NCBI GenBank assembly: GCA_963693315.1
Contig: OY856186.1
Span: 238,765,377 to 238,829,376 of the forward strand
From: Diogma glabrata
Lineage: Eukaryota > Arthropoda > Insecta > Diptera > Cylindrotomidae
Direction: 5' to 3'
DNA: 64,000 nucleotides
Program-made: the position numbers and the translations under genes
Notes under the pieces: model-generated
The model's input: only the letters and a program-made list of their open reading frames with translations
Told to the model about the DNA's origin: nothing
The model's database searches: none
Part shown: positions 1 to 12,555 of the stretch, one piece after another
Layout: every line of letters starts with the position of its first letter
How positions within the stretch are numbered: position 1 is the first letter of the stretch

Positions 1-395
1 ACAATTACTTTGAACAAATTAGAGTGCTTAAAGCAGGCCATTTGTGCCTATATATTCTGTGCATGGAATAATGGAATAGGACGTCTGTTCTATTTTCAAT
101 TGGTTTTTAGATCAAGACGTAATGATTAATAGAAGCAGTTGGGGGCATTAGTATTACGGTGCGAGAGGTGAAATTCGTGGACCGTCGTAAGACTAACATA
201 AGCGAAAGCATTTGCCAAAGATGTTTTCATTAATCAAGAACGAAAGTTAGAGGTTCGAAGGCGATCAGATACCGCCCTAGTTCTAACCATAAACGATGCC
301 AGCTAGCAATTGGATGTAGCTACTCCTATGGGTCTTTCAGTAGCTCTTCGGGAAACGAAAGCTTTTGGGCTCCGGGGGAAGTATGGTTGCAAAGT

Positions 396-442
<47 letters not shown>

Positions 443-990
443 GCGGCTTAATTTGACTCAACACGGGAAAACTTACCAGGTCCGAACATAAACGAGTAAG
501 ACAGATTAATAGCTCTTTCTCGAATCTATGGGTGGTGGTGCATGGCCGTTCTTAGTTCGTGGAGTGATTTGTCTGGTTAATTCCGATAACGAACGAGACT
601 CAAATTTCTTAACTAGATGCCGGCAGGGTTATGGTGTTGAAACTCTATATGTGCTTATTCCTCTATTCTCTATACTTTTCGGAGTATTGTTGTAATAAGT
701 TTAAGTTATCATATGGATGGAGCCATACCTGGCGGTTTGTCTGAACAGGACACTTGCTTCTTAAATGGACAAATTGCGTCTAGCAATAATGAGATTGAGC
801 AATAACAGGTCAGTAATGCCCTTAGATGTCCTGGGCTGCACGCGCGCTACAATGAAGGTATCAACGTGTCTTCCTGGTCTTAAAAGACTGGGTAAACCGC
901 TGAACCACCTTCGTGGTTGGGATTGTGGACTGAAACTGTTCACCTAAACCTGGAATTCCCAGTAAGTGCGGGTCATAAGCTCGCATTGAT

Positions 991-1036
<46 letters not shown>

Positions 1037-1124
1037 AATATGTTAGTGAGGTCCTCAGAGGTGATCGCCGTGACATATAACTGTGTTGTGGTCGTTTCAC
1101 CAAAGTTGACCGAACTTGTTTATT

Positions 1125-1182
<58 letters not shown>
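1..1182 (+). rRNA. 18S (SSU) rRNA, 3' part
   Basis: This is the 3' ~60% of a nuclear small-subunit rRNA; the 5' part lies outside the window. Recognisable conserved blocks include the GCGATCAGATACCGCCCTAG stretch near 263, GGAATTGACGG near 408, the ACACACCGCCCGTCGCTACTAC decoding-region block near 1010 and the terminal GGAAGGATCATTA at 1170-1182, which sets the 3' end. It is followed by ITS1, 5.8S, 2S and 28S in the normal order. A few positions that are normally near-invariant look changed: TGAAATTCGTGG instead of TTGG near 170, AAAGTTGAAACTT instead of GCTG near 392, and CAGTAATGCCC near 810. This may be an AT-biased lineage or a decaying copy. Small open frames inside it are spurious. Confidence 0.97.
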
Positions 1183-1311
1183 TTGATTTAATAATCCAAA
1201 AATGAAAATTACCATTGAAAATGCGCTCAGCATTGCTGAATAAGTAAATTCGTGCTATTTTCAATATAAAATTGAATAAAATTTATAGCTATATGAAAAA
1301 AAATAATGAAT
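1183..1311 (+). other. ITS1
   Basis: Internal transcribed spacer between the 18S 3' end and the 5.8S start. It is only about 129 bp and AT-rich, much shorter than the several-hundred-bp ITS1 of Drosophila. Boundaries come from the flanking rRNA ends. Confidence 0.85.
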
Positions 1312-1434
1312 AACTCTTAACGGGGGATCACTAGGCTCATGGGTCGATGAAGAACGCAGCAAACTGCGTGAAGTTATGTGAACTGCAGGACACATGAACA
1401 TCAACATTTTGAACGCATATTGCGGTCCATGCTC
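1312..1434 (+). rRNA. 5.8S rRNA
   Basis: Starts at AACTCTTAACGGGGGATCAC and contains the conserved GGGTCGATGAAGAACGCAGC and TGAACTGCAGGACACATGAA blocks, ending just after GCGGTCCATGCT. The length (~123 nt) matches the shortened dipteran 5.8S, whose 3' portion is a separate 2S rRNA. Some usually conserved bases differ (CACTAGGCTC for CACTCGGCTC; GCGTGAAGTTATG in place of the usual GCGTCATCGTGTG region). Confidence 0.93.
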
Positions 1435-1461
1435 AAGTATAAATATATAACATATATATGC
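1435..1461 (+). other. ITS2a spacer between 5.8S and 2S
   Basis: A ~27-bp AT-only-like spacer (runs of ATAT) that separates the 5.8S from the 2S rRNA. In flies it is removed to give two RNAs. Confidence 0.8.
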
Positions 1462-1490
1462 TGCTGGACCACATATGGTTGAGGGTCGTT
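1462..1490 (+). rRNA. 2S rRNA
   Basis: TGCTGGACCACATATGG followed by TTGAGGGTCGTT corresponds to the ~30-nt dipteran 2S rRNA, which equals the 3' end of 5.8S in other eukaryotes. One base is missing and a few are changed relative to the Drosophila 2S I recall. Its presence as a separate block is the main taxonomic clue in the window. Confidence 0.9.
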
Positions 1491-1747
1491 TATATAAGCT
1501 AAATAAACTGTTTTTAATTTAAAACTAATGCTGTTTTATGGTTATAATACTATAATTCAGGAATAATAATAATAATATGATGTACAATGATGTATAATTT
1601 ATATTATTTATAATAAAATGTTTATTATATAAAATTATAAAATGTGCTTTTTGTTCAACATCAGTCATTATTTTATTTTAAATATTGAGAATGTGAACTA
1701 TTTCGTTTTGTAATGATATATTATATAATAACATTAAAAATTTTATT
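1491..1747 (+). other. ITS2
   Basis: AT-rich spacer between 2S and 28S, about 257 bp. The end is set by GCGACCTCAATTCATGTG, the start of 28S. Confidence 0.82.
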
Positions 1748-2030
1748 GCGACCTCAATTCATGTGTGATTACCTCCTGAATTTAAGCATATTAATTAGGA
1801 GAGGAAAAGAAATTAACTAAGATTCCTTAAGTAGCGGCGAGCGAAATAGGAAAAGTTCAGCATTAAGTCCTTTTATCTATAATGGATAAATTGGTCATTC
1901 AATGTGCTGGAGTATCTTTTATCTTATACATTCAATTTTACGTCCAAGTCCATCTTGAATGGGGCTATTTACCCATAGAGGGTGCCAGGCCCGTAGTGAC
2001 TATTATTGTGTATAAGAAGATATCTCCTTA

Positions 2031-2065
<35 letters not shown>

Positions 2066-2093
2066 TGGTAAACTCCATCTAAAACTAAATATA

Positions 2094-2157
<64 letters not shown>

Positions 2158-2538
2158 TAAAAAGTACGTGAAACCGTTAAGGGGTTAAGCCCAATGAACT
2201 CAAATAACTGAATGAAGAAATTCACTGGAATCAAATATTAAATAATATTTAATTATTGATACCATGCACTTTTTTTCATGTAAGACGTTGCGATATGTTA
2301 GTTATATATTATTTATTATTATATAAATAGTTATTTGTCTATGGTTTAAACAGAAGCTCAATTCTTGTTTTCTTGTAAAACTTTGTGATTGATCTGTTAT
2401 ATATCCTGACAATATGCTGATATATTTAATAGAACATGCTATCACTTTATGTGAAGCGTAGTACGCCACGATTTATTTTATAAATGCAGTAAAAGTATAT
2501 GTTCCGATCAAGCAATGATAAAGATTTGAGATACCTTT

Positions 2539-2572
<34 letters not shown>

Positions 2573-2849
2573 GTATGTATGCAAGTCATTGGGTATTAAA
2601 ACCTACAGACTAAATTAACGTAACTAATATTTAGGACTACGTGTTATTTTTTTAAATGGCACCTCAGTCCTTGGGCGTTTTTATCAACTCATATTTGTTT
2701 TTTAAATATTTATGAGTAAAAGCGTACCATGGGCATACATACTGTGACCCGAAAGATGGTGAACTATACCTGATCAGGTCGAAGTCAGGGGAAACCCTGA
2801 TGGAGGATCGTAGCAGTTCTGACGTGCAAATCGATTGTCAGAATTGGGT

Positions 2850-2918
<69 letters not shown>

Positions 2919-3191
2919 TGCATATACATATTTGGAGAAATAGTCTTATCTGGTAAAGCGAATGATTAGAGGAATTGGGGCCGAAACGACCTCAACCTAT
3001 TCTCAAACTTTAAATGGGTAAGATCCTCGACTTTCTTGATTGAAGTCAATGAGGTCTTTGGAAAAATGATATATTGTGCCCAGTGGGCCACTTTTGGTAA
3101 GCAGAACTGGCGCTGTGGGATGAACCAAACGTTATGTTACGGCGCCAAAATTAATGACTCATACAGATACCATGAAAGGTGTTGCTTGCTT

Positions 3192-3222
<31 letters not shown>

Positions 3223-3225
3223 AAT

Positions 3226-3263
<38 letters not shown>

Positions 3264-3486
3264 CTAGCCCTTAAAATGGATGGCGCTCAAGTCATATGCC
3301 TATACATAACCGCTAAAGCATTCTTTTTAATATTTAATTATATCGAAAATTAAGCTGTAGTGAGTAGGAGGGTACAATGATGTGCGTCGAAGTGTTTGGC
3401 GTGAGCCTGCATGAAGCCATCATTGGCACAGATCTTGGTGGTAGTAGCAAATAATCGAATGAGATCTTGGAGGACTGATGTGGAGA
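1748..3486 (+). rRNA. 28S (LSU) rRNA, 5' part, truncated at an assembly gap
   Basis: Begins at GCGACCTCAATTCATGTG; CTGAATTTAAGCATATTAAT follows near 1778. Conserved blocks include GTAGCGGCGAGCGAAA near 1832, ACCCGTCTTGAAACACGGAC near 2542, GGCGAAAGACCAATCGAACC near 2855 and GAATGAGATCTTGGAGGACTG near 3457. Divergent expansion segments are AT-rich. The gene stops at the N run, roughly 1.7 kb into a ~4-kb gene, and no 28S sequence resumes after the gap. Small open frames inside it are spurious. Confidence 0.96.
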
Positions 3487-3686
3487 NNNNNNNNNNNNNN
3501 NNNNNNNNNNNNNNNNNNNNNNNNNNNNNNNNNNNNNNNNNNNNNNNNNNNNNNNNNNNNNNNNNNNNNNNNNNNNNNNNNNNNNNNNNNNNNNNNNNNN
3601 NNNNNNNNNNNNNNNNNNNNNNNNNNNNNNNNNNNNNNNNNNNNNNNNNNNNNNNNNNNNNNNNNNNNNNNNNNNNNNNNNNNNNN
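3487..3686. other. Assembly gap (200 N)
   Basis: A run of exactly 200 Ns. The true distance between the 28S fragment and the retrotransposon end on the other side is unknown, and adjacency may be a scaffolding artefact. Confidence 0.99.
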
Positions 3687-3978
3687 AATTTTAACGTGGT
3701 GCGTTACTGGACATGGTCCTTTAAACCACCATCTTAACAAAATAGGCCTTGTTGTTTCCGACAGGTGCAGATTCTGCTACTCGGATGCGGAAACGATGGA
3801 ACACGTCATCTGCAGCTGTCCTGAACTCTCTGGGCACAGATACAACCAACTTGGTCATAGAAGACTAACACTTCCATTACCACAAAACGTCACTCCAATT
3901 GAGCTAATTAATTTTATTAAAAGTCTCAACTTGGATGACAGAATACAACCAGTAACGGCACAGACGACGACTGACTAA
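3687..3978 (+). CDS. Non-LTR retrotransposon ORF2, C-terminal end (R1/LOA/I-like)
   Basis: The frame open from the gap to a TAA at 3976-3978 encodes about 96 residues. It begins ILTWCVTGHGPLNHHLNKIG, followed by a Cys-His cluster (CRFC, then ETMEHVICSCPEL). A TGHGPL block followed by C-x2-C ... EH-x3-C-x-CP is typical of the region after the reverse transcriptase in R1, LOA, I and related clades. The catalytic part is lost in the gap. The exact clade cannot be fixed. R1-type elements do insert in 28S, but the gap prevents any claim that this one sits in the upstream 28S gene. Confidence 0.75.
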
Positions 3979-4815
<837 letters not shown>

Positions 4816-4825
4816 GATATGAGAT

Positions 4826-5760
4826 ATAACGAAAACGACCGGCACTCTCACGGTCGCATTTGTTGAGGTAGATCAAAATAATTTTCTGTACATGTGTGTT
4901 TTATTAATATCTCAGACGAGTTTGTGAATCAGAGAAATCCGACACGTGGTTAAGGAGCTAGAGCCGTTTTTCGAAAAAAAACTGATTTTTTAAAACCGTT
5001 ATAACGGCCGTTTGGATACTAATATTTTCAAAAAATTAACAAATTTAAAATTTTTGGAGTTATTTTTATCAATTTGTTTTAAAAATAGACCTCTGCAGTT
5101 AGAGGCTCCTGAGTGAGCGGCTCCAACAAAAAAGTTTACAAAAAAAATTTTTTTTTTGAAACAACCGGCACTCCCACGGTCGGATTTGTAAAGCCAGATC
5201 AAAAAGCCTTTTTAAAATGTGCGTTATATTAATATCTTGGTAAATCAGCCAAATCCGACACATGGTTAAGAAGCTAGAGACTTTATACTAGAAAAAAACT
5301 CTGTTTTTTAGATCTGTTATAACGGCCGTTTGAATTCTAATATTTTTAAAAACTTCATAAATTTAGAATCTTTGAAACCGATTACAAAGGTTTCTTACAA
5401 AAAAAAGACCTCTGCAGTTGGAGTTTTCTGAGTGAGCGGCTCCAACAAAAAAGCTTTTAAAACACAAAATGCGTTTGATGCAACCGGCGCTCTCACGGTC
5501 GCTTTTGTGGAGCCAGATAAAAAAACCTTTCGTAAACATATGTGTTTTATTAATATCTTGGACAAGTTCGCAAATCAGAAAAGTCTGACGCATGGTTAAA
5601 TAACTAGAGGCGTTATACTAGAAAAAAAAGTGTTTTTTTTAATCCGTTATAACGGCCGTTTGGATTCTAATATTTTTAAAAACTTCATAAATTTAGAATC
5701 TGTGGAAACATTTAATCCGTTTTTTATAAATATAAATCTTTGACGTTAAAGGTTTTTGAC
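4826..5760. repeat. ~325-bp tandem repeat, about three degenerate copies
   Basis: The landmarks ATAACGGCCGTTTG (about 5000, 5320, 5650), CGGCACTCTCACGGTCG or close variants (about 4840, 5167, 5485) and GAGTGAGCGGCTCCAAC (about 5112, 5432) recur with a period of 320-330 bp. AACGGCCGTT is itself palindromic. Copies are clearly diverged. No coding potential is convincing; open frames follow the repeat period. It behaves like a small satellite array next to the (TA)n tract. Confidence 0.8.
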
Positions 5761-6014
5761 TTGTTGGCTTCAACAAAAAAAGTTTGCAACAATCCATAAC
5801 TACAATTTCCAAAAACCTTATAACAGTCAATGAAAAAAAAAATAAAAAGGTTTGAATAGAAGAAATTAATTTTTTTTCTTAGAAATAAACTATTTTGATA
5901 TTTTGCAGTAATTGGACGACATATGATATAGCGTAGGTTTGTGTCATAAATTGTCACACTCATGTTCTGTGGTAGGTTTCATATTTGTTTTTTTATTTGA
6001 TTTGTTTAGTTTGC

Positions 6015-6943
6015 TTAAATTTTTTGGCCAGCACGCTTGCCATCAGTGACGGTTACAAATTTGAAATTTTTTGTTGCACGACGTCCTCATTTTGTAGGCA
6101 ATTTAATGCGTACGGAATTTTTTTAAAAGAATATCAATTCGTTAAGCATTTTTCCTTTAGAATACCGAAAAAATATTTTTTTAAATTTCAGATAAGTTTT
6201 CCCCCTTATTTCGGGGTTTTAAAAATTAAAATCATTCTTTCGAAATGTATGACACGTTTTTTTTAAATTTAGTTTAAAATATGCACTTTCAAAAAATTGT
6301 TATCGAGTGATGGAAGTAGAATCGATGTGAGCACTAAAGAGCGCTGTAGGTAGAAAAACACAATTTTCACGCAATTCTAAGACTTTATGATTTTATACCT
6401 TGGAAATGGCACCATGTAGGAGAATTTTGCCCTTGACACTTTTGACTTAGAATCTAACGTAGATTACGAATATATTTGTTATTTGCAAAACTCGTTAATT
6501 TGAAAAATATTGGCAGCCATTTTGAAATTTAATAATTTGACACCGAATTTGAATTTAGTGACCGTGATTATCTTATAATAAATTCTTTGAACTTTAATTT
6601 CCATTTCACAGCACAAGATATAACATGAAAACTGGTTTTGGAGGTGGTTTTTAACCTTCAGCGCCCTCTAGTGCTCACATCGATACTACTTCCATCACGC
6701 GACAAGTGCATATTTTAAACTACATTTAACAATTAAAAATTTAAAAAAAGTGACATTTCGAAAAATTGATTTTAAACTTTATAACCCAAGGTAAGGGAGA
6801 AAACTGCCCTCCAAATTTGTTTAAATATTTTTGTCTATTTTTATGCTTTAAATTGCCTGCATAATGAAGACGTTTGCCGTCCCAGAAAAAAATTCAAATT
6901 TGTGACCGTCACTGACGGCAAGGGGGTTGGCCGAAAAATTTAA
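6015..6943. mobile_element. Inverted-repeat (foldback or MITE-like) element
   Basis: Arms 6015-6352 and 6658-6943 are imperfect reverse complements. GCCATCAGTGACGGTTACAA at ~6039 pairs with TTGTGACCGTCACTGACGGC near 6900. GATGGAAGTAGAATCGATGT at ~6309 pairs with CATCGATACTACTTCCATC at ~6679. About 300 bp of AT-rich sequence separates the arms. No transposase frame lies between them, so this is a non-autonomous element or a large hairpin repeat. The superfamily is unknown. Confidence 0.7.
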
Positions 6944-8450
6944 AAAAAAATCCAAGATTGCTTTCTGGGGAACTATCAATCTCCAAAATCTTGAGATAAA
7001 AACTTTTTTGTTTGTTCCCGTTCACGTGGAATGCCCAATATACATAAATTAAATATATTTAGTAAAATATTTATTGAGAAAATGGTTTAATCCAAGCAGT
7101 TTTTGTTTGATATTTTTTTCCTAAATTTCTATAGCAACCAATTTATTTGATTTTATTTTTATCTTAATTTTCCAACAAACCAAAAAATAATTGCCAATTG
7201 GATAAACAGTTTCTTCTACAAATAAATTCACAAAACACATGTGTGTTAATGCATATATTATGCATATGTTTTTTTGAAAATAGGCTAAAAATTATCGATT
7301 TTTCTTTTATATGTATGTTGTCTCATAGTAGTTTAATCAATGAATGTATAATGAAATAGTTTTTTCTCAAACAAAAGTTTAAAACTTGAGCGAGGTACGA
7401 GCGAGAATTTTAATTTGCGAGAGAATAAAATTCATTAAAGATGAATCGATTACAATACTTTATTCTCTGACAAACAATTTTGTTTTATATAAAATGAAAA
7501 CGTTTTCTTTAATTAAAACAATAAATCTTTATAGTTTTAATTGATAAATCAAATTTCTTATTAAAAACACCCTGACGATAAAAAACCCATATTCTATACA
7601 ATTAACCAAGTTCAACTTAACGAAATAAGAGAATTTAACTTAAATTTGATTTTTGAACAAAATTTATCAAAGTAATTGTGATTATAATTGAAAATAATTT
7701 TAATGAAATCAAAACAATTTGACCAATTGGAATCATACCAATTGAATAATGATAATTTTTTATAGGAAAGTTTTCATTAGACAAAATGTTAAGTACATTA
7801 GGCTATATGTTAGAAAACAATACAATAATACATACTATTATTATCGAAAAAACATACAAATAGAGCTAATATAATTAAATGGAAGAGAATAAAATGTTTT
7901 TCGCATTAGGGTGTAAATAGGAGTCTAACGCTGTGTTATTTTGATACGAAAACATGCAGAAAAAAATTTTTTTTTTTATTTTTAATACGAAGGAGAGCAT
8001 CAAATTTAAAGCAAAAATTAAATTTATGAGTACATACATATATTTGAAAGAAAATAATAATTTCGATTTAGGAGTAAGGCGATATTTTTCGTTTTCACTC
8101 CTGTATTTGGGAATTTTAAACTTCTTTATGTTACTTGCTATGAAGGAACTGAAAAAAAAATATTTTTACTGAATGTTTTGTTCAACTATGCAAATTTGTT
8201 TTATTAAAATAAATGAAATGTATGACAAAAAAGTCTACCTATTTCTTTGTCTGCATATGGTTTGAAAAAAAAAATAAAATAAAATCGCCTCCGAAGGAGT
8301 ACAAAAAAATTAACTCTTACGAGTTGGAACGTTTTTAAAAACAAAATATTTAATTTTTGAATAATATTTTGAGAAGTGAAAAAGCGAAACTCTGGTATAA
8401 ATATAAAGATATGAAATATAAGTAATTCTGATAACAAATTTGTGTGTTGA
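6944..8450. other. AT-rich stretch, no gene seen
   Basis: Very AT-rich sequence with poly-A and poly-T runs. Short open frames near 7954-8172 and 8204-8507 are low-complexity, rich in Phe, Lys and Ile codons, and look like chance. Confidence 0.5.
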
Positions 8451-8452
8451 GT

Positions 8453-8520
8453 AGTCTAGTAGTAACGCGCTAGACTTCGAACTCAGATTACCCGGGTTCA
8501 ACTCCATCTAGGTCAAAGTG
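8453..8520 (+). repeat. tRNA-like sequence (possible SINE head or tRNA pseudogene)
   Basis: TAGTCTAGTAGTAACG resembles a Pol III A box, and GGGTTCAACTCC 40 bases later matches the B-box consensus GGTTCRANTCC. The intervening arm does not form a clean anticodon stem and no amino acid identity can be given. No A-tail or target duplication is obvious. Confidence 0.45.
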
Positions 8521-8786
8521 TTTTTAAGTAAAACATCAACAGCCATCAACACACCGGTTTTCCAATTAACCGATAGTTAACAATTATAGTTGATAAATTG
8601 GAAAAACTATGGGCTGATCATCCATATAAAACAAATCGATTATACTATGTCTTCAAGTTAAACTCGACCATAAAATTATGTGAATTGATGCAATTGAACA
8701 GGTGAAGAGCACTTGTTGTGACTGCCTACTTTCTATATGGAACACAGACGACACGACAAAATAATTTTTTAAATATAATATTTAAT

Positions 8787-9263
8787 ATATGAAAAACTTG
8801 TGAGTAGTTAAACTCAAATAACTGGATGAATAATATGAATTTTTCTACTCTGAAACCGGTTTTGCTTTTTCTAATATAAGTTAGGAATTTAATCAGAAAA
8901 ATGTTTTGAAAAAACTCTAAAAATTAGATAGAAAAATTAATTAGAAATAATTAATTTAATGTATCAAGTCGAATAAAAGGCAATTTCTTGTGAAATAGTG
9001 ATTTCATTGTAATTGTTGATGACGTTTTAATTCACCATCTTAAAATTCAGCTCAGTTGATAAAAGCGTGTATAACGCAAGGTATCGAGTTTGTGTTACTG
9101 ACGACTAGGGTTCGATACCGCCACAAAACACGTAAACATTCTTTCTGATTGAATTGCGTTCAACGTTTAATTAGAAAAATGCAAAACTGGTTTCAGAATT
9201 GAAAAATTCTTATTATTTATTCATCCAGTTATTTGAATTTAACTACTCACAAGTTTTTCATAT
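8787..9263. mobile_element. MITE-like element with ~85-bp terminal inverted repeats
   Basis: The left end ATATGAAAAACTTGTGAGTA is mirrored by TACTCACAAGTTTTTCATAT at 9244-9263. Arms run to ~8875 and back from ~9173, covering AACTGGATGAATAATATGAA against TTATTTATTCATCCAGTTAT. The 477-bp element has no coding frame. Inside it, near 9108, is AGGGTTCGATACC, a B-box-like motif. Confidence 0.75.
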
Positions 9264-9957
9264 AAAAAATCACCCGATCGTTTAAGAATGATCATAATAG
9301 ATGTTAATTACATTCAAAAAAATTAAACAAATTAAAAAATCCAAATATTAACAATGAAAATATTATAAAATATGTATCAATGGAATACACAAATATCTTA
9401 CCAAATATTTTACGAAATCATTTTAAAAAATATAAATATAAAATATCATTTTGCACAAACAATAATTTATATAAAATGTTAAAACCAAAATTAAATGCTA
9501 AATTAGAATCTTTTCAGGACTTTGTAAAATAAAATGCGATTCTTGAAGATGTTTCAAAGATAGATTTAAAGAACATCTTCCCATGACGAAAAACAAACAA
9601 AACTTAAAACCTATTTTTGCAAACCATTTAGTCGATAACAAGCATAATTATACCAGTTTCGAACAAAATTTGAAGGCCTTACAATGTAATCAAGGTTTTT
9701 TAATGGATTCTCTTGAAGAATTTGAAATTTACAAGGGATTCAAAACACCACCAAATTTAATTTTAAATGACATACTTTCATTTAATTAAAATATTTTATA
9801 CAATTGTGCTCTGGAATAAATCAACTAAAATTTCTGTAAAAAACATATTGCATTCATAAAATTTAAGTAGTAAGCCTCTAAAATTTGTTTATAAATAGTA
9901 CATTATGATGCTAAGACGCAAAGCTAAAGATTTTGGACGGATAAGAAGTTTGCAAAT
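9264..9957. other. Unassigned AT-rich sequence
   Basis: No repeat ends or protein motif recognised. An open frame at 9583-9789 (68 codons) has no recognisable motif. The stretch ends exactly where the duplicated unit begins. Confidence 0.4.
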
Positions 9958-10884
9958 CTAGGCGCTAGCCGAGATTTGCACCCACATTAAGCCCAAAATA
10001 GCTTACGTCCGTGCATCATGTACTATTTTTTATTCGCCGCAAGCAAAATATTTAAAAAAATTTGTTTACTCTAATTTAAAATTATAAATTTGCATAAATT
10101 TTAAAATAAAAATATGTGGAACAAGTAACCTTTGACAAAATATTTGTTATTTTTTTCAAATTATTGAATAACCATGACAACAAATGATAACAACTATATT
10201 AATTGGATAATGAAATTTTGAGTTTAAGGGTTGCTTTGATAAAAAATTCTATTTTTCATAGAATTTCACAAAATAAATAGTTAAAAAGTGACACTTTAAG
10301 GCCGCAAATCACAGTAATAAAATAACACTTTAATATGTAGGCGAATAAAATATAAATTTTATTCAAGTTATTTCAATTAAAAAATTTTCTTTAGTATGCT
10401 TTTTCACAAACAACTTTTGTTGAATGAAAAATGGTTTCTTTTGATATTTATAATATTTGAAACGTTTGACAATGAACATTCATGTTCGAAACGCAACAAA
10501 AATATTATTAAAATAAGTTGTTGTTAGGTTCTTTTAACAAATTTATTTTAAATAAATTGTTTCATAAATAAATAATGCTATTTAAGAAATTTACCGTAGA
10601 ATTTACTGCTATTTAATTAAATTAACCACCATAGACCATATCTGGAATATCTGCGCCTCGGTCTGCTAGTAATGTAGCGTCGAAAACATTTTAATCAGCA
10701 ACATTTGGGAGTTGAATAAATTACGCAATTATTTTAAATATGGCACTCAAGGTTTTTCTTCCCACAAATCGAGTGCTGTAAGAATTTTGTCTGTATTGAA
10801 AGTGTTGCGAACACTTCAATTAATAGATTTTCAAATTTCGCATGCGACATTTTCGTTCAAATTAATAAAAACAAAAATCAAATA
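9958..10884. other. Flank within the duplicated unit, no gene seen
   Basis: AT-rich. A 61-codon frame at 10712-10897 begins at TTG rather than ATG and has no family signature; its preservation in copy 2 is explained by the duplication itself. Confidence 0.45.
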
Positions 10885-12109
10885 TGGAGTGGCTTAAATC
10901 TCACAGCTCTGAAATATCAAGAATTCGGTCTGGGTTAAGGATTTTGATATAGTTTTCGGCAAAAATCTTTTATGAGGACATGGTTTTTAGTTTTGGGCGG
11001 CGATGTACATCAAACATAACTCTTTGTTAAAGTACAAGTATTTTTTTATCTCTGTTTAGAAATTTATTACAAAACAAACACGAAACATCAATACGATACC
11101 GGAAAATTATAACAGATCATAAATTAACATAATTTAGTAAAAAGATGATACACTCAGCAAACTACTCAAAAAACTCCCCATTTAGCGTTTCGAGAAAATA
11201 TTACAAAATCACAAATTCATATTTCTTTCAAAATTCCAAAAATATTGTAAAAATTAGAATAAAATCTAATATTTAAACTTTTTCCAAATTCCGATAATAT
11301 TCCAAAAATTATTACAAATTCAAACTCTTCCAAAATTCTAAAAATATTGCAAAAACCATTACAAAATCAAAAATTGAAATGTTTTTCAAAATTCCAAATA
11401 TTATAATAAAATCAAAAATTTAAAATTTTTCAAAATTCTAAAAATATTTCAAAAATTCTTACAAAATCAAAAATTAAAACTTCTTCCAAAATTCTAAAAA
11501 TATTGCAAAAATTATTACAAAATCAAAAATACAAAATTTCAAACATATTTCAACATATGAGCAATTTCACGAAGATTCAACATCGTTTTGACTTGACCCC
11601 TTTTAATTTTGATTATTTTTTGTTTATGGATAGTCTTAGATAAATAAAAAACACGAGTTCTCTTAGAATTTTTTTTTTCGACCAGGGGTCTTCACAGGGT
11701 ACCCCTCAATTTTTTGTTATTTTGTGATGTGAGTGCATTTTGACGAGCGATTGTAGAAAAACTACTGAATCGATTTTCATAAATGATATGTCGTTAAATA
11801 GGTATTAGAACAAAGTTTTTAAAAATGTACACTGTTAATTTTTTGAAATAATTTTTAACGGTGTAACATAAGAAAAAAACGGTGTAATTGAAAAAAAGAT
11901 GGCATAGCCTCTTTTTTTTTTTTTTTTAAACAAAATTGAAGCTTATTTTATATCTAACAACTTGTGAAAGTTCACGACTAGCATCATTTTTTGTTTTAGA
12001 AATAAAATTCGTTGTGCATATGACTGTCGGGAATCAGTTTTTTTGTTCTGAAGGAAAATTATAAAAAAGGCGTTATAAACTAAGAGATTTTTTTTTTATG
12101 TTAAATATC

Positions 12110-12290
12110 AAATATTTTATTATTAGATGAACTTTTTAAAATATTATAAAAATTATATATGTAGTACAATAAATAAAATAAATACAATTGTTAAAAATGA
12201 TTTACTTATTTTACAAACAAAAGTTTCTTTTGAATAGGAAAGCACTTCTGCAATTATTTTCTTTGTATTAGATGGCATAAAAAATGAAAT
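12110..12290 (-). pseudogene. Second, degraded copy of the transposase 3' end inside element 1
   Basis: This stretch repeats the layout of 12468-12660, which holds the true transposase C-terminus and its downstream sequence. Shared landmarks include TTACTTATTTTACA, AAAGTTTCTTTTGA and the following GAA-rich block. An internal direct duplication or a recombinant ancestor explains it. The region between them (12291-12467) is AT-rich with no motif. Confidence 0.6.
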
Positions 12291-12555
12291 GTTTATTTGT
12301 CACTTTTAGTAATCACTTGTCACTCTTATAAAAAATAATTTGACAGTCTTGACTGCAAACAAAAAAGCCGTATAAACAACTAAATCTATTTAGGAACTTT
12401 TGACTGGAGAAGTATTATGTTCGTATTATGTTATTATGGAATCATAAAGTAAAGGATTGTTTTTCAACATTAAATTACAAATATTTTATTATTGAATAAA
12501 CTTTTTAAAAAATCATACAAATTATATATGTGAAAATAAATATAGTTATTAAAAA

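Noticed and set aside
761..1159. Small open frames within 18S rRNA, and 3036-3224 in 28S
   Set aside because: They lie inside unambiguous rRNA genes.
3411..3740. Open frames spanning the N run
   Set aside because: The N run is translated as unknown residues; only the part after 3686 on plus is supported.
8453..8520. Functional tRNA gene
   Set aside because: B box is good but the anticodon arm and acceptor stem do not pair cleanly.
10712..10897. 61-codon frame, repeated at 18100-18285
   Set aside because: Starts at TTG, has no family motif, and conservation is due to the recent duplication.
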